5,754 bases of DNA from Sporichthyaceae bacterium. GTDB taxonomy: Bacteria; Actinomycetota; Actinomycetes; JACCYY01. Position 1 is the stretch's first letter; each line of letters opens with the position of its first letter. Location: contig JACCYY010000028.1 of assembly GCA_013696235.1 (NCBI GenBank), positions 1-5,754 of the forward strand. Reading direction: 5' to 3'. This document shows, one piece after another, positions 1 to 5,754 of this stretch. A model generated the notes under the pieces. That model was not told where the DNA came from. It made no database searches and was given only the letters and a program-made list of their open reading frames with translations. The position numbers were made by a program, and so were the translations under genes.

Positions 1-434
1 TAACGCTCGGCGTACGTGCTGTGGTTCCGCCACGCCCAGAGCATGATCGACTTCTCCGGGTCGCGTGACAGCCAGCCCGTCAGCGGCTCGCGGTTGCCGT
101 TCCACAGCTCGGTCCGGAGCACGGTACGGCGAAACGTCCGGGAGCCGAGCTGACGCATGACCGCCGAGCGGGGGAGGTCGAGCCACACCACCGTGTCGGC
201 ACGGGCGAGGACGAGGTCGGCCACGGCAGAGTAGTTGCCGTCAACTGTCCAGGCGGGTGCCGCCAGGCGCTCCGCCACCAGCCTCCGAAAATCCTCGACC
301 GGGAGCGGTTGCCAGCCCGCCTGGTGGTAGATCGCGTCGAGCTCGACGTGCCGCACGGCGAGGCGCGCGGCCAGCGTCCGAGCGGCGGTGGTCTTGCCCG
401 ACCCGGCGTTCCCCACGACCCAGACGCGCTGCAC
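1..434 (-). CDS. P-loop kinase-like protein (FlaR/'DNA topology modulation'-type, adenylate-kinase-like fold), 3' end outside window
   Basis: The first 144 codons are visible and the C-terminus is cut off by the window edge. The protein opens with a beta strand and Walker A loop GNAGSGKTT (residues 8-16, Lys14 for phosphate binding). It continues with ELDAIYHQAGW (31-41), VDGNY (64-68) and a Walker-B-like strand VVWLDLPRS (82-90), then an Arg-rich segment ending in ELWNGNRE (109-116). This order is typical of small (about 170-190 aa) cytosolic P-loop proteins annotated as topology modulation protein, FlaR or AAA-family ATPase. Their fold resembles adenylate or shikimate kinase, but their substrate is generally unknown, so I assign no reaction. 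The start is the GTG at 434-432: it is the first start after an in-frame TAG at 446-444 and leaves a normal seven-residue lead before the P-loop. No good Shine-Dalgarno precedes it. It lies 39 bases after the fadB-like stop on the same strand, so read-through transcription from the beta-oxidation genes is plausible. Family call is confident; function is not. Confidence 0.85.
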   Translation of the reverse strand, partial: MQRVWVVGNAGSGKTTAARTLAARLAVRHVELDAIYHQAGWQPLPVEDFRRLVAERLAAPAWTVDGNYSAVADLVLARADTVVWLDLPRSAVMRQLGSRTFRRTVLRTELWNGNREPLTGWLSRDPEKSIMLWAWRNHSTYAER

Positions 435-445
435 GGACCGACGCT

Positions 446-459
446 AGCGAGTCCTCGCT
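446..459. repeat. Short inverted repeat in the fadB-kinase gap (AGCGAG-N2-CTCGCT)
   Basis: Six-base arms, AGCGAG at 446-451 and CTCGCT at 454-459, are separated by two bases in the 39-base gap (435-473) between the fadB-like stop and the kinase start. The loop is too short for a normal hairpin unless the inner pairs open, and no T-run follows, so it is not a convincing intrinsic terminator. It could be a weak protein-binding dyad or chance in very GC-rich DNA. Nothing else is recognisable in this gap. Confidence 0.2.
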
Positions 460-473
460 GCGGCTCCGAGCGG

Positions 474-2570
474 CTAGGTCGCCGGAACGGAGGCAACCCC
501 GGGGGCGAGGAACCGGTTCCCGGTGACCTCCTCGGACGTGCCGGTGCGATCGAGGTACGGGGCGATCCCGCCGAGATGGAACGGCCAGCCCGCGCCGAGC
601 AGCATCGCCAGGTCGATGTCGCGCACGTCAGCGACGACGCCCTCGTCGAGCATGAGGCGGATCTCCTCGGCGAGCGCCCGCACCGCCCGCGCCCGCACCT
701 CATGGGCGGTCCAGCCCGAACCCTCTGCCGTCTGCAGGGCGGCGACCTCGGGATCGACGACCCGCTGCCGACCCGGCCCATCGACGTACACCGACCGCTT
801 CCCCGCCTCGACGAGGCGGGTCAGCACCGGTGAGACGGTGAAGCGGTCCGGGAACGCGACGTGCAACGTCTCGGCGACGTGCAGCGCGACGGCCGGGCCG
901 ACCAGACCGAGCAGCTCGAACGGACCCATCGGCAGGCCCAGCGATCGGAGCGCGTGATCAACCACCTCGATCGGCGTACCCGCGTCGACCGCGGCCGCTG
1001 CCTCGCCGAGGAACCTGGTGAGCAACCGGTTTACCACGAACGCCGGGGCGTCCTGGACGAGGATGCACGACTTGCGCAGCCGCTTGCCGACCTCGAACGC
1101 AGTAGCCAGGGTCGGGTCGTCGGTCCGCTCCCCACGGACGATCTCGACCAGCGGGAGCACCGCCACCGGGTTGAAGAAGTGCAGGCCGACGACCCGCTCA
1201 GGGTGGTCGAGACCAGCCGCCATCGCGGTGACCGACAGCGCGGACGTGTTCGTCGCGAGCACGCAGGTCGGGCCCACGATCTTCTCGAGGTCGGCGAACA
1301 CCTGCTCCTTGATCGCCAGCTCCTCGAAGACCGCCTCGATCACGAGGTCGGCGTCGGCGAACCCGGCGAGGTCGACCACGCCCGTCACGAGGCTGCGCAG
1401 GCGGTTCGCCAGGTCGGGGGTCACCTGGCTCCTCGCCTCGAGCTTGGCGACCTCGGCGTGCACGTACCCGATGCCGTGCTCGACCCGCACCTGGTCCAGG
1501 TCGCTCATCACGACGGGGACGAGGAGCCGACGCGCGAGGAGCAGCGCGAGCTGACCCGCCATCAGACCAGCTCCGACGATGCCGATCTTGGCGACCGGAC
1601 GGGCGAGCGCCTGGTCCGGCGCACCGACGGGACGCTTCGCCCGTCGCTGGACCAGGTCGAACGCGTACACCCCGGCTCTGAACTCGTCACCCATCATGAG
1701 GTCGGCGAGGACGTCCACCTCCGCGCTGAAGCCCTCCTCAGGTGTCCGGTCCCGGGCTGCCTCGATCAGCTCGAGTGCGCGGTACGGCGCTGGCGCGGCT
1801 CCGTGCCGGCGCGCGTCGGCAACGGCTCGTCCGCGGGCCACCGCGGAGGTCCACGCCGCTCCGCGATCCGGCTCCGGCCGATCGACGGTCGTCGTGCCGA
1901 GCACGACGCCGGCGGCCCAGGCGATCGACTGCTCGAGGAAGTCCGCCGGCTCGAAGATCGCGTCGGCGAGCCCGAGGTCGTACGCCTGCCGACCGTGCAG
2001 CATGCGGTTGTTGTCGAGCGGGTTCTCGATGATCAGCTGCACCGCTCGCTCGGCGCCGAGCAGCTGCGGGACGATCGTCGCCCCACCCCAGCCCGGCACG
2101 AGGCCGAGGAACGTCTCGGGCAGGGCGACCGCAGCCACCCCGGACGAGACCGTGCGCGAGTGGCAGTGCAGGGCGAGCTCGAGCCCGCCACCCATCACGG
2201 CACCGTTCACGAACGCGAACGTCGGGACGCTCGCCGCTCGCAACCGACCGAAGACGGCGTGGCCGAGCGCTCCCATCGCCCGGGCATCGTCCACGTCCTG
2301 CAGCGCTGCAACCCCCTTGAGGTCGGCACCCACGCAGAAGACGTACGGCTTGCCGGTGACCGCGACCGCAGCGATCTCCGGTCGGGCGAGCACTGCGTCG
2401 AGCGTCGCGCCGAGCTCGGCCAGCCCGGCCGGGCCGAGCGTGGTGGGCAGCTTGTGGTCGTGACCGTTGTCCAGGGTCACCAGGACGAGCGTTCCCGCGC
2501 CGCCGGGCATCATCACGTCCCGCGTACGGGCGTGCGTGACGACCTCGGCGAAGCTTGCGTCGACGCTCAT
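474..2570 (-). CDS. fadB: FadB-type bifunctional enoyl-CoA hydratase / 3-hydroxyacyl-CoA dehydrogenase (beta-oxidation alpha subunit)
   Basis: This 698-residue protein is close to the usual 700-730 of FadB/FadJ. It carries out the middle steps of cytosolic fatty-acid beta-oxidation: hydration of trans-2-enoyl-CoA, then NAD-dependent oxidation of L-3-hydroxyacyl-CoA. The N-terminal crotonase domain (about 20-220) has the oxyanion-hole segment FCVGADLKG (78-86), the second hole segment MGGGLE (126-131) and LPETFLG (150-156). Glu131 and Glu152 match the two catalytic glutamates of E. coli FadB (119 and 139). The NAD-binding domain begins at KIGIVGAGLMAGQ (328-340); the usual third glycine of GxGxxG is Ala338. 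NTSAL (441-445), GLHFFNPV (462-469), Glu476 and VVNR (512-515) follow, so His464, Glu476 and Asn514 keep the spacing of the E. coli dehydrogenase site (450, 462, 500). Helical C-terminal dimerisation regions follow, ending in a second 3HCDH-type repeat (about 625-675). The ATG at 2570 is chosen because it overlaps the thiolase stop as ATGA; the reading frame stays open upstream into the thiolase gene, but that is coding shadow. No Shine-Dalgarno is evident, which fits coupled translation. FadJ or a specialised acyl-CoA pathway is the alternative. Confidence 0.94.
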   Translation of the reverse strand: MSVDASFAEVVTHARTRDVMMPGGAGTLVLVTLDNGHDHKLPTTLGPAGLAELGATLDAVLARPEIAAVAVTGKPYVFCVGADLKGVAALQDVDDARAMGALGHAVFGRLRAASVPTFAFVNGAVMGGGLELALHCHSRTVSSGVAAVALPETFLGLVPGWGGATIVPQLLGAERAVQLIIENPLDNNRMLHGRQAYDLGLADAIFEPADFLEQSIAWAAGVVLGTTTVDRPEPDRGAAWTSAVARGRAVADARRHGAAPAPYRALELIEAARDRTPEEGFSAEVDVLADLMMGDEFRAGVYAFDLVQRRAKRPVGAPDQALARPVAKIGIVGAGLMAGQLALLLARRLLVPVVMSDLDQVRVEHGIGYVHAEVAKLEARSQVTPDLANRLRSLVTGVVDLAGFADADLVIEAVFEELAIKEQVFADLEKIVGPTCVLATNTSALSVTAMAAGLDHPERVVGLHFFNPVAVLPLVEIVRGERTDDPTLATAFEVGKRLRKSCILVQDAPAFVVNRLLTRFLGEAAAAVDAGTPIEVVDHALRSLGLPMGPFELLGLVGPAVALHVAETLHVAFPDRFTVSPVLTRLVEAGKRSVYVDGPGRQRVVDPEVAALQTAEGSGWTAHEVRARAVRALAEEIRLMLDEGVVADVRDIDLAMLLGAGWPFHLGGIAPYLDRTGTSEEVTGNRFLAPGVASVPAT

Positions 2571-3784
2571 GCCGCGTCGTCGCCGGCTGCCGTCGGGTTC
2601 TCCCAGATCACCGTGGTGCCCATGCCGATGCCGATGCACATCGTGGTCATTCCGTAGCGAACATCGGGGCGCGCCTCGAACTGCCGGGAGAGCTGGTTCA
2701 TCAGCCGGATCCCAGACGCTGCGAGCGGGTGCCCGACGGCGATCGCACCCCCGAACGGGTTCACTCTCGGGTCGTCGTCGGCGAGGCCGAAGTGCTCCAG
2801 GAAGGCGAGCACCTGCACCGCGAACGCCTCGTTGATCTCGATCAGGCCGATGTCGTCGATCGTGAGACCGGCCTTGCCCAGCGCCTTCTCGGTGGCCGGG
2901 ATCGGGCCGACACCCATGACCTCTGGCTCCACCCCGACGTACGCGTAGGACACGAGGCGCATCCGGACCGGGAGCCCGAGCGCACGTGCTGTCTCCTCCG
3001 CGGCGACCAGGCACGCAGAAGCGCCGTCGGTCAGTCCGGCGGAGTTGCCGGCCGTCACCTTGCCGTCGGGACGGAACGGCGTCTCGAGCGCGGCCAGGTC
3101 CGCCGTCGAGGTGCCGGGACGCGGAGGCTCGTCAACGCTCGACAATCCCCACGCGCCGTCACTCCCGCGCACCGCGACCGGGACCAGGTCGGGCTGGATG
3201 TCGTTGCGTGCGTACGCCGCCGCGAACTTGGCCTGGCTGGCGACCGCGTACGCATCGGCGCGGTCCTTGCCGAGGTGCGGGAACCGGTCGTGGAGGTTCT
3301 CCGCGGTCTGGCCCATCACGAGGGCGCTCGGGTCGACCAACCGCTCCGCCAGGATCCGCGGGTTCGGGTCGACCCCCTCGCCCATCGGGTGGCGCCCCAT
3401 GTGCTCGACACCGCCCGCCACCACGACGTCGTACGCGCCGAGCGCGATGCCGCCGCACGCCGTGGTCACCGCGGTCATCGCGCCGGCGCACATACGGTCG
3501 ATCGCGTAGCCGGGCACGGACCGGGGGAGTCCCGCGAGCAGTCCAACGGTGCGGCCGATGGTGAGACCCTGGTCGCCGATCTGGGTGGTCGCGGCGATCG
3601 CGACGTCGTCGATGCGCTCAGGCGGCAGCGACGGGTTCCGCCGCAGCAGCTCTCGGACGGCTTTCACGACAAGATCGTCGGCCCGAACGTCGGCGTACAC
3701 GCCGGCCGGGCCGGCCTTGCCGAACGGTGTGCGAACGCCGTCCACGAAGACCGGTCTGCGGCCGGTCGGCAGGGCGGTGATCAC
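2567..3784 (-). CDS. fadA: FadA-type thiolase (acetyl-CoA C-acyltransferase, beta-oxidation beta subunit)
   Basis: This 405-residue thiolase cleaves 3-ketoacyl-CoA with CoA to give acetyl-CoA and an acyl-CoA two carbons shorter, the last step of beta-oxidation. The N-terminal half has RTPFGK (18-23) and the nucleophile motif DRMCAGAM (96-103, Cys99). GGVEHMG (124-130) and GNSAGLTDGAS (246-256) follow. The C-terminal half has INEAFA (317-322), GGAIAVGHPLAASG (345-358, catalytic His352) and the second catalytic cysteine in TMCIGIGMG (381-389, Cys383). All thiolase catalytic residues are therefore present. The degradative (FadA/acyltransferase) reading is favoured over a biosynthetic acetoacetyl-CoA thiolase because a FadB-like gene follows directly, overlapping by four bases (ATGA at 2570-2567). 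The start is a GTG at 3784-3782. It is the only start candidate after an in-frame TGA at 3802-3800 and is preceded by GAGGAG with eight bases of spacing. The preceding 95-base gap holds a dyad likely to control this gene pair. Chain-length preference cannot be read from the sequence. Confidence 0.95.
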   Translation of the reverse strand: MITALPTGRRPVFVDGVRTPFGKAGPAGVYADVRADDLVVKAVRELLRRNPSLPPERIDDVAIAATTQIGDQGLTIGRTVGLLAGLPRSVPGYAIDRMCAGAMTAVTTACGGIALGAYDVVVAGGVEHMGRHPMGEGVDPNPRILAERLVDPSALVMGQTAENLHDRFPHLGKDRADAYAVASQAKFAAAYARNDIQPDLVPVAVRGSDGAWGLSSVDEPPRPGTSTADLAALETPFRPDGKVTAGNSAGLTDGASACLVAAEETARALGLPVRMRLVSYAYVGVEPEVMGVGPIPATEKALGKAGLTIDDIGLIEINEAFAVQVLAFLEHFGLADDDPRVNPFGGAIAVGHPLAASGIRLMNQLSRQFEARPDVRYGMTTMCIGIGMGTTVIWENPTAAGDDAA

Positions 3785-3792
3785 CGGTTGGG

Positions 3793-3798
3793 CTCCTC
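3793..3798 (-). promoter_or_regulatory. Shine-Dalgarno for the thiolase gene
   Basis: On the minus strand this reads GAGGAG, eight bases before the GTG start at 3784. It is the only strong ribosome binding site in the window. The FadB-like and RNase D genes begin inside overlaps with their upstream neighbours and lack one, and the kinase gene shows none. This site fixes the thiolase start and marks the beginning of an independently translated unit. An ATG at 3803-3801 is out of frame and upstream of the site, so it was not chosen. Confidence 0.75.
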
Positions 3799-3813
3799 GT
3801 CATGGCAGGGGTG

Positions 3814-3841
3814 GTTACCGAACATGTTACTGCCCGGTAAC
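3814..3841. promoter_or_regulatory. Nested dyad, putative operator of the fadA-fadB unit
   Basis: A perfect 7-bp inverted repeat, GTTACCG (3814-3820) and CGGTAAC (3835-3841), brackets 14 bases. Inside it are a perfect 8-bp palindrome AACATGTT (3821-3828) and another GTTAC (3826-3830) that pairs with GTAAC (3837-3841) as a 16-bp dyad. The result is three copies of the same half-site in 28 bp, 30 bases before the thiolase start. This is the AT-richest patch of the gap. A weak -10-like TAACAT (minus strand, 3829-3824) lies inside it, so a bound protein could block RNA polymerase; no matching -35 is convincing. TetR-family and other acyl-CoA-sensing repressors commonly use dyads of this size before beta-oxidation genes. 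The identity of the regulator is inference, and no regulator gene is in the window. A transcript hairpin is possible, but there is no T-run to suggest a terminator. Confidence 0.55.
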
Positions 3842-3879
3842 TTGCCCGTTCCCGGCCCGTCGACCAACTGGCTCGCCGT

Positions 3880-5202
3880 TCAGACCCCCGGAGCGGGCTC
3901 GGCCAGCAGCGTGGCGACGAGTGCCGGCGCGGTGAGCGCAACCTGCCAGGTGCGTGCACCGGTGGCGCGCAAGGCCGCTCCGACCGTCTCCTCGGTGATC
4001 ACCGCCGGCGGCTCCCAGGCCAGCCGCCGGACCACGTCGGGGGAGAGCAGGTTCTCGGCCGGGACCCGGTGCTGCTCAGCGATCGCCAGCACTGCCTCCC
4101 GCGAGGCCGCGAGCCGGGCCGCGGCAGCAGCGTCGCGGGAGGCCCAGCTTCGCGGGGGCGGCGGCCCCGTGCCGGGTCGGGCCACTGGTGGCAGGTGCTG
4201 CGCTGCGCGGCCGGCCTCGACCGCCTTGAACCAGGTGCCGACGTGGCGCTTGGTCGACCGCCCACCGAAACCGGGAACGTTCGCGAGCTCGTCAGCGGTG
4301 TCCGGCAGCGCGAGCGCAGCCTCGACGATCGCCGCGTCCGGGAGCACACGGCCCGGCGCGAGGTCGCGGCGCTCGGCGATCCGGTCCCGCGTCAGCCAGA
4401 GCTCGCGGACCACCGCCAGCTGGCGCGGCTTGCGGACCCGGTGCAGGCCCGAAGTCCGCCGCCAGGGCTCTTCGCGGCGCGCGGGCGACGGTGCCGCCAC
4501 GAGAGCGGCGAACTCCTCGGCCGCCCACCCCCGCTTGCCGGCGTCGCGAAGCCTGATCTCGAGGGCATCTCTCAGCTCGACCAGCAGCTCGACGTCGAGC
4601 GCGGCGTAGCGGATCCAGTCGTTCGGCAGCGGGCGGGTAGACCAATCGGCAGCTGCGTGACCCTTCTCGAGGCGGTACCCGAGCACCTCCTCGACGAGCG
4701 TGCCGAGTGCGACCCGGGGATAGCCGAGGAGCCGGCCGGCCAGCTCGGTGTCGAAGAGCAGGCTCGGCGACAACCCGATGTCGGCCAGGCAGGCCAGGTC
4801 CTGGCTGGCCGCGTGCACGACCCACTCCGGCTCCTTCAGCAGCTCGCCCAGTGCGGTCAGGTCCGGGCACGCGATCGGGTCGACGACGACCGTTCCACCG
4901 CCGGCGCGGCGCAGCTGGACGAGGTACGCGCGCTGGCCGTAGCGGTAGCCCGAGGCGCGCTCCGCGTCGATCGCGATCGGGCCCGTACCCGTACGCAAGC
5001 GCTGCACCGCCTTGGCCAGCGCCTCGGCGTCCTCGACCACAGGCGGGAGCCCGTCGCGCGGCTCGAGCAGCATCTGGACCGCATCGAGCTGCACGACTGG
5101 CTCGAGACCGGGTGGCGAACCAGCCGGATCGCCAGGCGGATCGCCGGCCGGACCGCCAGCCGCGTCGCCGGCGGCCGCCGGCGGGCTGACGGGAGGGATC
5201 AC
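3880..5202 (-). CDS. rnd: Ribonuclease D (DEDDy 3'-5' exonuclease with HRDC domain)
   Basis: This 440-residue protein matches the actinobacterial RNase D family, which trims 3' ends of structured RNAs such as tRNA precursors in the cytoplasm. The exonuclease domain (about 52-225) has all three Exo motifs. Motif I is AIDAERASG (77-85, Asp79/Glu81), motif II is VVHAASQDL (128-136, Asp135) and motif III is RYAALDVELL (198-207, Tyr199/Asp203). Together they make the complete DEDDy metal-binding set. An HRDC nucleic-acid-binding domain follows (about 258-332, including LPDAAI and NVPGFGGR). After a Pro-rich linker (GPPPPRSW, 346-353) comes a C-terminal helical domain (about 355-435) typical of the actinobacterial exonucleases. 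E. coli RNase D has 375 residues; the extra length is the N-terminal tail and C-terminal domain. Residues 1-50 are a low-complexity Pro/Gly/Ala tail with a tetrapeptide repeat. The GTG start at 5202-5200 overlaps the DUF3000 stop as GTGA, so translation is probably coupled; no Shine-Dalgarno is clear. A later start is possible because the conserved core begins only near residue 51. Confidence 0.93.
   Translation of the reverse strand: MIPPVSPPAAAGDAAGGPAGDPPGDPAGSPPGLEPVVQLDAVQMLLEPRDGLPPVVEDAEALAKAVQRLRTGTGPIAIDAERASGYRYGQRAYLVQLRRAGGGTVVVDPIACPDLTALGELLKEPEWVVHAASQDLACLADIGLSPSLLFDTELAGRLLGYPRVALGTLVEEVLGYRLEKGHAAADWSTRPLPNDWIRYAALDVELLVELRDALEIRLRDAGKRGWAAEEFAALVAAPSPARREEPWRRTSGLHRVRKPRQLAVVRELWLTRDRIAERRDLAPGRVLPDAAIVEAALALPDTADELANVPGFGGRSTKRHVGTWFKAVEAGRAAQHLPPVARPGTGPPPPRSWASRDAAAAARLAASREAVLAIAEQHRVPAENLLSPDVVRRLAWEPPAVITEETVGAALRATGARTWQVALTAPALVATLLAEPAPGV
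5113..5172 (-). repeat. Degenerate 12-bp tandem repeat encoding [AP]-G-x-[AP] units in the RNase D tail
   Basis: Five imperfect 12-bp units lie head to tail. The central three are nearly identical on the plus strand: GGATCGCCAGGC (5126-5137), GGATCGCCGGCC (5138-5149) and GGACCGCCAGCC (5150-5161). The flanking units are more diverged. Read on the minus strand they encode AGDA, AGGP, AGDP, PGDP and AGSP, residues 11-30 of RNase D. Because the unit is a multiple of three, slippage would change the tail length without breaking the frame. The tail is likely disordered and lies outside the catalytic domains. Confidence 0.7.
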
Positions 5203-5754
5203 CGCCAGCGTGGCCGGGCGCCACTGGGCCCGGCGTGCCGAGCCGCGCCGCGGGCCGGCAACGCCGCCACCCCGTTCGGCAGCGGCGGCAGACCCGCGAT
5301 GTGGCAGAGCAGCTCACCCCACCCCTCGGTGTGCGCGGCGAGGTCGGGCTCGAGCGCGGTCCACGAGGCGCGGACCTCGATCTCAGCCGCGGCCGGCTCG
5401 TCGGCCATGGATCCGAAGCTCTCGGAGATCACCCGGGTCACGGTGCCGCTGGGCGCGCGGTACGCGGCGCCGTGCGCGTCGAGCGCTTCGAGCAGCCACG
5501 TCCACCCGACGCCCGGCAGCAGTGGGTCGGCGACCATCTCCGGCTCGAGCGGCGCGCGCACGTACGTGACGAGCCGGAAGTCCCCGGACCAGGCCTCGTG
5601 CCCGCCGGGCTCGTGCAGGACGACGAGCCGGCCGCTGGCGAGCTCGGCGGAGTCGACGCTGACGTCAGCGAGGAACGCGGCGGTGTACGCGGCCAGCCGG
5701 CTCGGTCCGGGGGTCTCGTCGAGGGTGACCTCCGGCCGGAGGCGCGCGGATCGC
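5199..5754 (-). CDS. DUF3000 family protein, 5' end outside window
   Basis: The last 184 codons are visible; the frame is open to the window edge, so the true start lies upstream. An internal GTG at 5561 would give a 120-residue protein, but the conserved sequence continues upstream of it. Recognised features in order are RSARLRPEVTLDE (residues 1-13 of the visible part), GRLVVLHEPGGHEAW (about 42-56), FRLVTYVRAPLEPEMVADPL (59-78), SGTVTRVISESFG, EIEVRASW and LLCHIAGLPPLPNG near the C-terminus. This pattern matches my memory of the DUF3000 family, small actinobacterial proteins of about 200 residues with no known function. No signal peptide or membrane segment appears in the visible part, so a cytosolic protein is likely. 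It overlaps the RNase D start by four bases, indicating one transcriptional unit and tight co-expression. A role linked to RNA metabolism would be guesswork. The C-terminal tail (ARHAGPSGARPRWR) is basic and low in complexity. Confidence 0.85.
   Translation of the reverse strand, partial: RSARLRPEVTLDETPGPSRLAAYTAAFLADVSVDSAELASGRLVVLHEPGGHEAWSGDFRLVTYVRAPLEPEMVADPLLPGVGWTWLLEALDAHGAAYRAPSGTVTRVISESFGSMADEPAAAEIEVRASWTALEPDLAAHTEGWGELLCHIAGLPPLPNGVAALPARGAARHAGPSGARPRWR

Noticed and set aside
861..2657. Long plus-strand open frame (598 codons) antisense to the FadB-like gene
   Set aside because: It mirrors codons of a well-supported gene in GC-rich DNA, where antisense frames often lack stops. 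Its translation is rich in Arg, Gln, Glu and His with no recognisable domain.
2571..3014. Upstream extension of the FadB-like frame by 148 codons
   Set aside because: The extension lies wholly inside the thiolase gene in another frame and encodes Arg/Gly-rich noise. The ATGA overlap gives a natural start at 2570.
3785..3879. Intrinsic terminator after RNase D
   Set aside because: The dyads here are moderate in GC and are not followed by a T-run on the minus strand. Their position just before a strong Shine-Dalgarno suits an operator better.
2555..4609. Plus-strand open frame of 684 codons crossing the thiolase, the intergenic gap and RNase D
   Set aside because: It spans two well-supported minus-strand genes and the likely control region, has an Arg-rich translation without motifs, and is explained by GC-driven absence of stops.
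4292..5317. Minus-strand open frame of 341 codons overlapping RNase D and the DUF3000 end
   Set aside because: It is a shifted frame of RNase D with an Arg/Ala/Gly-rich translation and no family resemblance.
5199..5561. Reading the DUF3000 gene as a complete 120-residue protein starting at the GTG at 5561
   Set aside because: The same frame stays open to the window edge and the upstream residues match the DUF3000 family, so 5561 is an internal valine codon.

Overview
This window is a GC-rich chromosomal stretch, most likely from an actinobacterium. The evidence is the strong G/C bias at third codon positions, GTG starts on three of the four genes whose start is visible, a DUF3000 protein (to my knowledge an essentially actinobacterial family), and a FadB-type enzyme with the actinobacterial-style 'GAGLMA' nucleotide-binding loop. 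All five supported genes lie on the minus strand, so transcription runs from high to low coordinates. Coding density is very high, with only two short non-coding gaps of 95 and 39 bases.

In transcription order the layout is as follows. (1) The 3' part of a DUF3000 gene (5754-5199, start outside the window) overlaps (2) a ribonuclease D gene (5202-3880) by four bases, as GTGA. (3) A 95-base gap (3879-3785) carries a conspicuous nested dyad built from GTTAC/GTAAC arms and a good Shine-Dalgarno sequence; it is the only clear control region. (4) A FadA-type thiolase (3784-2567) overlaps (5) a FadB-type hydratase/3-hydroxyacyl-CoA dehydrogenase (2570-474) by four bases, as ATGA. (6) After a 39-base gap comes a P-loop nucleoside/nucleotide-kinase-like gene (434-1) that runs off the window.

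The functional core is a fatty-acid beta-oxidation pair. The FadB-like protein hydrates enoyl-CoA and oxidises 3-hydroxyacyl-CoA, and the thiolase cleaves 3-ketoacyl-CoA to acetyl-CoA plus a chain two carbons shorter. The 4-base stop/start overlap suggests coupled translation, which suits subunits of one complex. The dyad just upstream of the thiolase looks like an operator for an acyl-CoA-responsive repressor, which would separate control of this pair from the housekeeping DUF3000-RNase D unit. All catalytic residues I could check are present and no gene is visibly broken.

I found no RNA gene, CRISPR array, mobile element, attachment site or phage remnant, and nothing that amounts to a new system. 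The points most worth a second look are the nested dyad and a 12-bp tandem repeat that encodes an [AP]-G-x-[AP] tetrapeptide tail at the N-terminus of RNase D.
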